Positions 7,166 through 15,320 of a stretch of DNA of 25,861 bases are shown one piece after another. The stretch's first letter is position 1. Each line of letters begins with the position of its first letter. Source of the DNA: CAYMPW01 sp964558505. Lineage in GTDB: Archaea > Thermoplasmatota > Thermoplasmata > Methanomassiliicoccales > Methanomethylophilaceae. Position numbers and translations under genes: made by a program. Where the stretch lies: positions 1 to 25,861 of the forward strand of contig CAZLEI010000020.1 in NCBI GenBank assembly GCA_964558505.1, in the 5' to 3' direction. The notes beneath the pieces are model-generated. The model did not search any database. It was not told the DNA's origin and saw only the letters and a program-made list of their open reading frames with translations.

Positions 7166-8356
7166 TCAGATCAGGTCCTCGAACCCTTCGACGACCTGGG
7201 GGAACTTCTCCTTGACGGCTTTGAGGAGGTTGTATACATTGACCTCCTTTATGTCGGCGGTGCTGATCATCTTGATGAGCTCGTCGATGGTGTCGTCATC
7301 CAGGCTGGCCAGTTTCTCCTTGGCCATCCAGTTCCTGTAGAGCTTGTCCTCCATCCTGTCGCGCCACATCTTCTCGTATGGCATGAGGGCCTTCTTGGAG
7401 AAGTCTCCGGTCTTGGCGCACTCGGAAAGGACCTTTCCTGCGTACATGCCTGTCCTGCACGCGTGGCATATCCCGCCGCCTGTGATGGGGTCGATGATCC
7501 TGGCCGCGTCTCCGACGAGGATCAGGTTATCATCCACGGCGCAATCGATGCCGGGGCATGTGGACACGAATCCGCCCATGATCTCGAGGCATTGGCCGTT
7601 CTTGAAGCGGGGATCCTCGGCTATGAACTTGTCCAGGTAGTATTTCGCATCAGAGCCCTTGGTGCAGAGCCTGCCCATGACTCCGATCCCCACATTGGCG
7701 ACCTTGTCTCCCTTGGGGAATATCCAGACGTATCCGCCGGGGGCCACGGACCCTATCACGAACTCGCAGTAATCCGGGGTTATGTCGATGTTGCACATCC
7801 TGTACTGTATGCAGGAATCGATGTCGCTCAGCTTGAGATTGGTGTCTATGCCTGCCCACCTGCCGACCTGGCTCTCGTAACCGTCGGCGGCGACGACGCA
7901 CTTGGCACGGATCTGGATATCCTCGCCCATGCATTTGGCCTCTATCCCGACGATCTTTCCGCCCTCGCGGATTATGCCCGTGCAGGACGTCCTCATCATG
8001 ATCTTCGCGCCGGCGTTGGCCGCGTCCCTGGCGAGCGCTTTGTCGAAAAGGTGCCTCTCCAGCACGTATCCGACCTCGGCCCCTGCCTTCGATTCGTCCA
8101 ACTGATAGGTCGTCCCCTTGGTGGATTTGATGATCGCACCTTTCATATCACCGCGGATCCACATGGGGTCCGGCTCTATGTTGACCTCTTTGAGCCATTT
8201 CTTGGCCACTCCCTCTGCACACCTGAGGGGGGCTCCGATCTCGGCCTTCTTCTCTATGAGGATCGTATTCAGACCGCCCTCGGCGCAGTACCTCGCGGCC
8301 ATGCTCCCGCCGGGACCCGCGCCCACGACGACGACGTCGCACTCGTAGGTGTTCAT
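7166..8356 (-). CDS. Geranylgeranyl reductase (digeranylgeranylglycerophospholipid reductase family)
   Basis: This flavoprotein hydrogenates the double bonds of geranylgeranyl chains on archaeal ether lipids. It has 396 residues. The N-terminal FAD motif is VVVGAGPGGSMAARYC (G12, G14, G17) followed by E35 for the ribose. The family motif PLRCAEG is at 43-49, and the second FAD motif, LVGDAARIIDPITGGGI, is about two-thirds along. The ATG at 8356 follows a GGAGG ribosome site and overlaps the ferredoxin stop by four bases (ATGA). An open frame extending to 8422 only shadows the ferredoxin. In Methanosarcina acetivorans an adjacent ferredoxin is known to be needed with the reductase for full lipid saturation, and the same pairing is seen here. 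Confidence 0.94.
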   Translation of the reverse strand: MNTYECDVVVVGAGPGGSMAARYCAEGGLNTILIEKKAEIGAPLRCAEGVAKKWLKEVNIEPDPMWIRGDMKGAIIKSTKGTTYQLDESKAGAEVGYVLERHLFDKALARDAANAGAKIMMRTSCTGIIREGGKIVGIEAKCMGEDIQIRAKCVVAADGYESQVGRWAGIDTNLKLSDIDSCIQYRMCNIDITPDYCEFVIGSVAPGGYVWIFPKGDKVANVGIGVMGRLCTKGSDAKYYLDKFIAEDPRFKNGQCLEIMGGFVSTCPGIDCAVDDNLILVGDAARIIDPITGGGICHACRTGMYAGKVLSECAKTGDFSKKALMPYEKMWRDRMEDKLYRNWMAKEKLASLDDDTIDELIKMISTADIKEVNVYNLLKAVKEKFPQVVEGFEDLI

Positions 8357-8526
8357 GATTTCGCCTCCATGGCCAATGCGCCAACGGGACAGAGCTTGAC
8401 GCATCTGCCGCACCTGGTGCATTTATCGCTGAACTCGAGGACGAAATCATTGAGGTAAATGGCATTGGCGGGGCAGGAGCCCACGCATCCGCCGCAGTGA
8501 AGGCATTTGTACTCGTTTACTATCAT
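8353..8526 (-). CDS. 2[4Fe-4S] ferredoxin paired with geranylgeranyl reductase
   Basis: A 57-residue ferredoxin with two complete cluster motifs, C8-x2-C11-x2-C14-x3-C18-P (CLHCGGCVGSCP) and C36-x2-C39-x2-C42-x3-C46-P (CTRCGRCVKLCP). It should pass single electrons to the reductase downstream and possibly to the radical SAM enzyme upstream; the first is known for the Methanosarcina counterpart, the second is inference. The stop overlaps the ggr start (ATGA), so the two are translationally coupled. I chose ATG 8526; a GTG at 8535 would add three residues. It begins 13 bases after the upstream radical SAM gene ends. Confidence 0.93.
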   Translation of the reverse strand: MIVNEYKCLHCGGCVGSCPANAIYLNDFVLEFSDKCTRCGRCVKLCPVGALAMEAKS

Positions 8527-8539
8527 TGTTAACACCGAT

Positions 8540-10156
8540 TTATGCGTCTGGCCTCTGGTCCTCGGGGACGATCATGGCCTCTTCGAGGGCTTTGGCCTCT
8601 TCCTTGTTCCTCTCCTTCCACTCTGCGAGCGGCATGGAGAACTTCTCCTCCACTTCTTTGCGGTACTCCGGCCCTCCGTTGTACGCGCAGAAGGGGATGA
8701 CCCTCTGATCCGGGGTGACGTAATGCACGGCGCAGCGCCTGACCCTCTCCACATCGTAGTTGAAAGAATCCTGGAAGTGCATACCGCCGATGAACATCAT
8801 CTTCCACGAGAACGTTGCAAGGGTCGCTTTGGATTTGTCACTCATGACGTTCTTCATGAGCTCGATTATCTTCTTCTTGCTCAATCCCTCGGGCATCTTC
8901 GACTCGTCCAAGCACTTGTTGAGCAGGGAGACGACCTTGAGGAGATAGAATTTCTTGAATTTGGAATCGTCCGCTTTGTTGGCGATCTTGTTCAGAGCCT
9001 GAGAGAACGTCTTGACGTCTATGAACCTCGGCATGGGGACCACATTCCCCTTGTCATCCTGGAACAGGTATGTCGCTATGCCGCAGTGAGGGTGTGTTGT
9101 GAACGTGACCTTGTTCTCGCCCATGATGATGGAGGCGAACTTCGATATGGGTGCTACGACGGGGACCGGATACCAATCGTTCTTCTTCGCGTACCCTGTC
9201 TGCTCATCGACGCATCTGACCAGGTCCGGAAGTGTGAACCTTCCCGACGACACCTCTTCGCGGGTGATCCTGCCGGTGAACGCCACAGGCTGGAAGTTGA
9301 TACCGCGGACAACGTCCGAATTGTCGAAGGCGAATTTGACGATATCGCCGATCTGATGGTCGTTGACGCCTTTCACACATGTGGGGACGAGCACCACCGA
9401 GGGACGGCGCTCCATCGCCCTGAGGTTCTCGAGGACCTTGAGCTTGACGTTGAACATCTTCCTGTCCCTGGCCTGGAGGTAGACATCCTCCGTGACCCCG
9501 TCGAAAGAAAGGTAGATCGTGTTGAGCCCTGCATCCTTGCATGCCTGGAGGAGCTCCGGATGCTTGGCGAACTCGATGCCGTTCGTGGCGATCTGGACCT
9601 GGGCGAATCCCATTTCCTTGGCCTTCTTTATGACATCCACGAGGCGGGGGTACACGGTGGGCTCTCCTCCGGAGAACTGCACTGCCGTGCATCTGATCGG
9701 CTTCTCTGACCTGAGCGTCGTCAGCATCGCCACGACCTCATCGAAACTAGGCTCGTAGACGTAGCCCTGCTGGTTCGCATTGGCGAAGCAGATGGGGCAG
9801 TTCATGTTGCATCTGTTCGTGAGATCGATGTTGGCCAGAGCGGTGCAGGACAGCATGTCCACCCTCTGATCGTCGATCATTATGTGCACATTCTCCCCCT
9901 CTGCAAGCGTGGGGTCGCAGGGATTCTGAAGGCCGATACCGTCCAGCGCGAACTCTTCCGCTTTCAAGAACATCTCAGCATCGGACCAATATATGTCGCT
10001 GAACACACCGTGCTCAGGGCACTCCTTGTCGATGTAAACCTTCCCATCCTTTTCATAGAGGGTTCCCTCGAGGATCTTGCCACATTCCGGGCAGATCGTC
10101 TTCGTCTTCTTGGGCAATCCCTTTGAAAGAGCGTAATCAATTGCGGTTGAGGTCAT
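8540..10156 (-). CDS. tes: Radical SAM protein, probable tetraether lipid synthase (Tes)
   Basis: A 538-residue radical SAM enzyme. C116, C120 and C123 (RCNMNCPIC) form the SAM-cluster motif, and SGGEP is at 162-166. An N-terminal metal site shows C22, C25, C46 and H49 (ICPECG ... ECPEHG). Extra cysteines that could hold further clusters lie at C80, C104, C475 and C490 (RCAVHYVTPD ... IPFCAYN). This layout matches the MJ0619/MA_1486 family. MJ0619 was shown to couple two archaeol chains into membrane-spanning tetraether lipids by forming sp3-sp3 carbon bonds; function here is by homology. The downstream ferredoxin and ggr strengthen the lipid role. ATG 10156 is preferred; an open frame to 10606 runs across the promoter region and into the opposite gene. 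Confidence 0.88.
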   Translation of the reverse strand: MTSTAIDYALSKGLPKKTKTICPECGKILEGTLYEKDGKVYIDKECPEHGVFSDIYWSDAEMFLKAEEFALDGIGLQNPCDPTLAEGENVHIMIDDQRVDMLSCTALANIDLTNRCNMNCPICFANANQQGYVYEPSFDEVVAMLTTLRSEKPIRCTAVQFSGGEPTVYPRLVDVIKKAKEMGFAQVQIATNGIEFAKHPELLQACKDAGLNTIYLSFDGVTEDVYLQARDRKMFNVKLKVLENLRAMERRPSVVLVPTCVKGVNDHQIGDIVKFAFDNSDVVRGINFQPVAFTGRITREEVSSGRFTLPDLVRCVDEQTGYAKKNDWYPVPVVAPISKFASIIMGENKVTFTTHPHCGIATYLFQDDKGNVVPMPRFIDVKTFSQALNKIANKADDSKFKKFYLLKVVSLLNKCLDESKMPEGLSKKKIIELMKNVMSDKSKATLATFSWKMMFIGGMHFQDSFNYDVERVRRCAVHYVTPDQRVIPFCAYNGGPEYRKEVEEKFSMPLAEWKERNKEEAKALEEAMIVPEDQRPDA

Positions 10157-10191
10157 AATACCCAAATCCTGTCCGAGAATCGACTCTTTGG

Positions 10192-10199
10192 TTATAACT
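10192..10199 (-). promoter_or_regulatory. Probable TATA box of tes-ferredoxin-ggr
   Basis: The minus strand reads AGTTATAACC around this position, centred about 39 bases upstream of the tes ATG, which predicts a leader of roughly 12 bases. A second AT-rich block, AATATAAAAG on the minus strand at 10213-10222, could serve instead. Confidence 0.45.
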
Positions 10200-10212
10200 G
10201 TTTGTCGCGCTA

Positions 10213-10222
10213 CTTTTATATT
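10213..10222. promoter_or_regulatory. Second TATA-like element between tes and the surface-protein gene
   Basis: CTTTTATATT on the plus strand is close to the archaeal TATA consensus. It lies about 75 bases before the surface-protein ATG, and on the minus strand about 60 bases before the tes ATG. It may be an alternative promoter for either gene. Direction cannot be settled from sequence. Confidence 0.35.
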
Positions 10223-10260
10223 AGGGACGCGCGCCGACGTAACCGCTAACTGTACGACCC

Positions 10261-10270
10261 CGTTTATATT
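10261..10270 (+). promoter_or_regulatory. TATA box of the giant surface-protein gene
   Basis: CGTTTATATT contains a near-consensus TTTATAT. Its centre lies about 28 bases before the ATG at 10295, the spacing expected for a leaderless transcript. Confidence 0.6.
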
Positions 10271-10294
10271 GGACCTCGGGGCGAGTCTTCGCGT

Positions 10295-13200
10295 ATGACC
10301 TCGATGGCAAAAGGACTGAATCGGTCTAAAGGCGGGCAGATGCCGTTCGCCATGATCGCCGTGGTCCTCCTGATACTCGGATGCACATACGGAGCAGTCT
10401 ACGCCTCCGTCGAAAGAGCTGCTGAAAACACAGACGATGTGAGCACGGAACTTACGGCGATAGGCGACGCCATGGACGACATGGGCGGATTCGTCAACCG
10501 CGGAATGGGCGAGATCCTGTATGGGATAAGCTCGTCGTCCGGCGGCACCCTGGCCGAACGTGCGGACACGTTCGAAAAGCGTGCGGACAGATGGTTCGAT
10601 GCACAATTCCCGATGACCGATGGATGCGTGACGGCCACACTGGTCTCGTACAATGTCGATCTGGACGTAAAATCCCTGAAGCTCTACGACGAGGACGAGC
10701 CCGCGTCAGCCGCATCGGTGCCCGCATACCTGGTGGCTAACGGCGAATTCACTGCCGTGTTCTCCTCCGAGTCGGGAACATCCGAGAGGACCATAGACAT
10801 TGCCTCGGACGGCAGTTTCGCACTCCCGCTGCTGGCAGAGCGCGCATCGCTTTTCGAGCAGTCCCTCACCGGCGGGATATCGGTACTGTATCAAATGATG
10901 AACTACCAGCTTTCCGCGGTCGCCCAGGCCCGTGTCCTCAACGGATATGGATCGCTCAACGAGTACGGCCGTCTCGGAACCTCGGAGATACTCACCGAGG
11001 AAGATATCGGGGCCGCTTACAAGAACGCCGTCGCCGCCATCGAGATGATATGCTTCAGGACGTCGTCCGACAACATACTGAGCTACAGCGAAGGTGTGGA
11101 CCTTGCAGACCTCTACGTATCCGACAACGGGAGGTTCACGATAGACCTCGGTTCGGTGTACGCCCAGGCGATGCTCTCGATCCTCGATGACCTCGTGCTC
11201 CAATGGATGGAGTACCTGGGGGTCGTCGGCGCACTAGGGGCGCTCGACCGCGCAACAGACTATGTGAGGGGATTCGCCAATTGGATCGCCGGGGCAATCA
11301 CGGGAAACAACTACGAATCTGCATCTGGGTATCTGAAAAACGCCATGGGGTCGCTTGGATATTCCGAATCATCCTACAGGTACCTGCTGGGTGGAAAGAG
11401 CGCATCGCTCAGGTTCACGGCAGACAGCACGGTGGACGGCGAAACCGTCGAGATGACCATCGATTCGCAGGTGCCATACCCCGACGTGGACCTTTTGGAA
11501 TGGGGCGGCCTGAGCGGGTTCTGCGCCGAGTACAGGGACAACCGCTGCGCGATCGTCGAAACCGTGCGTTCATTCATCAAATCCACTGCCCTGGGGGTCG
11601 CAGGCAATCTGAGCATGGGCTCCGTGAGCATCACCATGGACAGCATCGATTCCGAGACATTCCTGGAAACGATGATCCGTATCGTAGAGGATCTGATCGA
11701 GGATGATTCCAGCGCCGACAGGAGCATATTGTCCGTAGCGGCCGCCCAGAAGGTCAACGATCCCTTCTACGCCGCGATCTACGGGAAGATCAAGGAATGC
11801 AAAGACGATGCCTTCGGAATAACAGCATTCGAATCGTCGGTCAGAGCTGCGATCCTCGAAGAGATCGGCGGAGACATGTCCCGGACAGAGGCCCTGATGG
11901 GATCCAAGCAGGTCCTCAAGGTGTTGAAGGACTACGATTCTGCGGTGGAATCCAAGATGAAGGTGTTGGAATCGCTCACCCGCATGGAAGACGACAACGA
12001 CAACGTCCTGAAGGACCTGATGATCGCCATCATGGAGTCGTCTCTCAGGGATGAGGGCCTCAAGGAGATCCTCGGAGAGCGCATGCTGTCCGTCACGAAG
12101 GAGATGTCCGAGAACATCAACCTGTACGCCTGCGGCATAACGCAACTTCCCGGCACGGATGTGTTCATCCTCGAATCCGTCGATGGCAGGATCACGGAGC
12201 GCATGTCGGCAGACATCGACATCGACATCGAATCCACCGTGACCAGCCCGTTGGAACGCGGCGGCAATATGCACTACGTCGGTTTCGAGCACACATCGGG
12301 AGCCTCCTACTCCTCCATGTTCACCGTGGAGATGAGCGGGAAGATCGGATATTCCGCCAGTTCCGGCAACTCCGAATCTACACTCCTCGGCGTGGAAGGA
12401 TGCTCGGTATCCGGGAACAAGGACATCTCGATGACCGTTGAGATCGCAGTGGTCAGCGGATGGGCCCTGGCCGGTGTGGAGTACACGCCCAGCAATACCC
12501 TGTGGGGCGATGCCTGGGACCTTCTCCTGGAAGCCCTTGAGCCGATAATCGAGCCATTGAGGAAGGTGTACGCCATGATGGTGGACATAGCCACCACGAT
12601 CGCATCGGTATTGGTTGAGATGGCGATGTATGCGGCGCAGCTGATAGCCGATATCTACAATGCGATCATGGAACCGCTCGAACAGCTCAAGAGATTCATC
12701 GAGAACGCCGCCATGACCGTGATCGGCCTGGCAGTGGAACATTGCATAGTGCCCCTGATCGACATCACATCGGGCGAGCAGGGCATAGGGATGGAGTTCT
12801 TCGGCCTCACATTCATGGTCTCCACGAAGGCCGCCACCTGGACGAGCAACAACAAGACGATACTGAAGATCTCCCTCGAGGGATGCGTCTGCGGGATAGA
12901 CATCGACTGCTCGCTCACTGTGTACAAGAACTCCTCCGGACAGTACAGCATGGTCGGCAACGCAGGATTGTCCGGAGGAGACTGGGATATATCGATCGAC
13001 TTCGACCCGACCATGAGGAACACCAAGCACATCGTATCCCTCGACGGATGCGTCGGCACAACGTACTTCTCGATCTCGTTCCCGTATCTGGTCCAATACA
13101 AGGAGCTCAGCCTCACGCTGTCGGACCTCCCCGGCATCGGGACGGCCATGCAGAACATACCGCTTCCGTTCCCGGGGCTGAAAGGCAACATAGATGCGGG

Positions 13201-14284
13201 ACTTGAACTGAAATACAGCCTGCCCTTCGAACGCGGCCTGGTGATCAACGAGTTCGAGTCGAACCCCGACGGGACCGATACAGGACGCGAATGGGTGGAA
13301 CTGTACAACAACTCTGACACAAGGGTCGACCTTACAGGCTACACGATTCACGCAGGCAGCGGTCCGGACACGAAGTACATGGTGATCGCCGGAGAGACAC
13401 TGGCACCCCGCGGAAGGCTCACCATCGACCTTGATCCCAAGATGGTCCTGATAAACGCCGGCAACGGTGGCAAGAAGGGCGATTGCCTCATCCTGCGCGA
13501 CTCCACCGGTATGCAGATAGACAAGACCCCGAAGAAGGTGGATGATGCGAACAGCGAGTACACATGGCAGAGGATAGGCGATGCCGCCACGGAATGGTCG
13601 TTCATGTCCGGTACCAAAGGCACGGCCAACGGTGGCGGCATAATCGGCGGCGAGATGATGAAGGCGGTGGTGCTGGATATCATCAAAGATTCCGCATCGG
13701 ACGCATTCGAGGAGATGGGATCGGAGATCAAGAGCTTCGAAGAGCTCGGGATGTTCTTCGAGACGATGGCCAGGAACGCGATAGACCGCGCCATCGAGAC
13801 CATCGCCGGATGTCTTGTGGAGGCTTGTGTTTTCGTATCTCTGGACGTGTCGGACTATTCCGGGTCCATAGGCGGCGGCATCAAGGTATCCCTTTATGCG
13901 GACGGCGGCCTGGTGGAGGATGCGCTCAAGTGGCTCGTAGGGCAGTTGGAGGCTATGATATTCAACGTGCAGAACCCGTTCGGGATGTGTGCGTTGGAGG
14001 TCTTGACCGACAACATCAGCGTCAGGGCGAACGTGCACGTCAGCATATCCGCGCCCAGTTTCCTCGACAGGGATGAGTCCACAAAGGTCGACATCGGGGT
14101 ATCCGTATCCTGCAACCTTTCCGGACTATGCAACCTGTTCGGGAACAGCATCGGAAAATGGAAGGTCGTTGCCGGCGTGGTGATCGAGAACTGCCCCTAT
14201 GCGCTGATACCTTCGGGCCTCGAAGCCGACAGGAGCATGTCGTCTGACCTATGGCTCATGAGGGCCGTGTTCGGGGCTTCCTGA
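10295..14284 (+). CDS. Giant pilin-like surface protein with a lamin-tail-like (LTD) domain
   Basis: A 1329-residue protein with one N-terminal membrane segment. A short basic leader (KGLNRSKGGQ, residues 6-15) leads into a hydrophobic helix at about 16-37 (MPFAMIAVVLLILGC). The basic-Gly-Gly-Gln pattern before the helix resembles archaeal class III (prepilin-type) signal peptides, cut after Gly, and TadE/TadG-like proteins. Most of the rest should be outside the cell. It contains many Ser/Thr/Gly-rich beta-type stretches, a long amphipathic helical region at about 745-830, and at about 982-1100 a segment reading VINEFESNP ... GREWVELYNNSD ... VDLTGYTIHAG, the signature of lamin-tail domains. 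No catalytic motif is seen. A leaderless promoter lies at 10261. Possible roles are adhesin, S-layer-associated protein or minor pilin; none is proven. Confidence 0.8.
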   Translation: MTSMAKGLNRSKGGQMPFAMIAVVLLILGCTYGAVYASVERAAENTDDVSTELTAIGDAMDDMGGFVNRGMGEILYGISSSSGGTLAERADTFEKRADRWFDAQFPMTDGCVTATLVSYNVDLDVKSLKLYDEDEPASAASVPAYLVANGEFTAVFSSESGTSERTIDIASDGSFALPLLAERASLFEQSLTGGISVLYQMMNYQLSAVAQARVLNGYGSLNEYGRLGTSEILTEEDIGAAYKNAVAAIEMICFRTSSDNILSYSEGVDLADLYVSDNGRFTIDLGSVYAQAMLSILDDLVLQWMEYLGVVGALGALDRATDYVRGFANWIAGAITGNNYESASGYLKNAMGSLGYSESSYRYLLGGKSASLRFTADSTVDGETVEMTIDSQVPYPDVDLLEWGGLSGFCAEYRDNRCAIVETVRSFIKSTALGVAGNLSMGSVSITMDSIDSETFLETMIRIVEDLIEDDSSADRSILSVAAAQKVNDPFYAAIYGKIKECKDDAFGITAFESSVRAAILEEIGGDMSRTEALMGSKQVLKVLKDYDSAVESKMKVLESLTRMEDDNDNVLKDLMIAIMESSLRDEGLKEILGERMLSVTKEMSENINLYACGITQLPGTDVFILESVDGRITERMSADIDIDIESTVTSPLERGGNMHYVGFEHTSGASYSSMFTVEMSGKIGYSASSGNSESTLLGVEGCSVSGNKDISMTVEIAVVSGWALAGVEYTPSNTLWGDAWDLLLEALEPIIEPLRKVYAMMVDIATTIASVLVEMAMYAAQLIADIYNAIMEPLEQLKRFIENAAMTVIGLAVEHCIVPLIDITSGEQGIGMEFFGLTFMVSTKAATWTSNNKTILKISLEGCVCGIDIDCSLTVYKNSSGQYSMVGNAGLSGGDWDISIDFDPTMRNTKHIVSLDGCVGTTYFSISFPYLVQYKELSLTLSDLPGIGTAMQNIPLPFPGLKGNIDAGLELKYSLPFERGLVINEFESNPDGTDTGREWVELYNNSDTRVDLTGYTIHAGSGPDTKYMVIAGETLAPRGRLTIDLDPKMVLINAGNGGKKGDCLILRDSTGMQIDKTPKKVDDANSEYTWQRIGDAATEWSFMSGTKGTANGGGIIGGEMMKAVVLDIIKDSASDAFEEMGSEIKSFEELGMFFETMARNAIDRAIETIAGCLVEACVFVSLDVSDYSGSIGGGIKVSLYADGGLVEDALKWLVGQLEAMIFNVQNPFGMCALEVLTDNISVRANVHVSISAPSFLDRDESTKVDIGVSVSCNLSGLCNLFGNSIGKWKVVAGVVIENCPYALIPSGLEADRSMSSDLWLMRAVFGAS

Positions 14285-14301
14285 ACACGCGCCCGACAAG
14301 G

Positions 14302-14309
14302 TATTAAAA
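14302..14309 (+). promoter_or_regulatory. TATA box of the GTPase-polC operon
   Basis: TATTAAAA stands 26 bases (centre to start codon) before the ATG at 14332 in a GC-rich gap, the spacing expected for a leaderless message. Confidence 0.55.
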
Positions 14310-14331
14310 GGGGGGACGCATAACCTCGCAC

Positions 14332-15318
14332 ATGGCCGGGATGAACTTCAAAATACCAACCGTCCTCACTTCAGAGGAGCTGATGGACAAGGCATACCAC
14401 AGGGCATCCAAGATCACCAAGAGTGGCACGAACCCGCTGGACGCGAGGAAGAAGACCGCATTGGCGAAGGTGACGGCATCCGGCGACATCGTCAAGGAGA
14501 CACTGGACAGCTATGTCGCCAAATTCCCCCGCATCGAGAAGGAGGAGGATTTCTTCCCGGAGCTCGTGGACCTGGTCATCGGCATCGACAGATACAAAAA
14601 AGCGCTCGGGGCGATCAACTGGGCATCCGACAGGACGGAAAAGCTGAAGAACGAGGCCCTTCGCGAGATCAGACGCAGCAAGGACCCGGCCGTTATCGAG
14701 GCTGCCAGGAACGGATTCTACGGCAGGCTGTCCTCGATCATCCGCAGGATATCGGATGACCTGGAGTTCCTCCAAGGTGCGAAGAACACATTCAGGAACA
14801 TCCCCGCAGTGGACGCCAAGGTCCCCACGGTGGTCGTGGCCGGATTCCCCAACGTCGGGAAGAGCAAGACGGTCACCGAGCTCAGCACCGCCACTCCTGA
14901 GATAGCACCGTATCCGTTCACCACCAAGGGGATAGTAATCGGCCACATCGAAGACGGGTGGAGGAAATACCAGATCATCGATACGCCCGGTCTCCTGGAC
15001 CGCGAGATCGGCGAAAGGAACGATATCGAGAAACAGGCCGTCCTTGCGCTCAAATACCTCACGCACATCATACTTTTCGTGATGGACCCCTCGGAGACCT
15101 GCGGATTCCCGATGGAGAAACAGGAAGCGTTGCTGGCATCCGTCAGGGATGGTTTCCCCGGTGTGCCGATAATCGTCGCCGAGAGCAAAAGCGATATCAT
15201 GAAGACTGGCAGCGGCAACCTGTTCTTCTCCGGAGAGACCGGAGAGAATGTGGACGATCTGCGCCAATTGATCCTCGGAGAGCTGAGGAAGATAAGACTT
15301 GAGACAGAAGAGGAGTGA
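14332..15318 (+). CDS. Nog1/OBG-family GTPase
   Basis: A 328-residue GTP-binding protein of the Nog1/OBG-HflX type. Residues 1-160 form a helical, basic N-terminal domain like that of Nog1, which in eukaryotes helps assemble the large ribosomal subunit. The GTPase domain follows: G1 GFPNVGKS at 171-178, switch I with PYPFTTKG at 193-200, and G3 DTPG at 217-220. The G4 position reads SKSD (285-288) in place of the usual NKxD, so base recognition may differ slightly. The C-terminus has FSGETGENVDDLRQLI, the usual G5 region and end helix. The ATG at 14332 fits a leaderless start; 14341 is an alternative. The stop overlaps a possible GTG start of polC, so the two genes are coupled. Confidence 0.88.
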   Translation: MAGMNFKIPTVLTSEELMDKAYHRASKITKSGTNPLDARKKTALAKVTASGDIVKETLDSYVAKFPRIEKEEDFFPELVDLVIGIDRYKKALGAINWASDRTEKLKNEALREIRRSKDPAVIEAARNGFYGRLSSIIRRISDDLEFLQGAKNTFRNIPAVDAKVPTVVVAGFPNVGKSKTVTELSTATPEIAPYPFTTKGIVIGHIEDGWRKYQIIDTPGLLDREIGERNDIEKQAVLALKYLTHIILFVMDPSETCGFPMEKQEALLASVRDGFPGVPIIVAESKSDIMKTGSGNLFFSGETGENVDDLRQLILGELRKIRLETEEE

Positions 15319-15320
15319 AC

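Noticed and set aside
7463..9709. Long plus-strand frames (331 and 400 codons) opposite ggr, ferredoxin and tes
   Set aside because: They are shadows of the recognised minus-strand enzymes and have no start signals of their own.
10157..10606. 150-codon N-terminal extension of the radical SAM protein
   Set aside because: It would run through the divergent promoter and into the opposite gene. The known family begins near the CPECG site, in agreement with ATG 10156.
11570..14038. Minus-strand open frame of 822 codons opposite the giant surface protein
   Set aside because: It is a GC-codon shadow of the plus-strand gene. It is rich in His, Asp and Val without domain logic and has no promoter or ribosome site.
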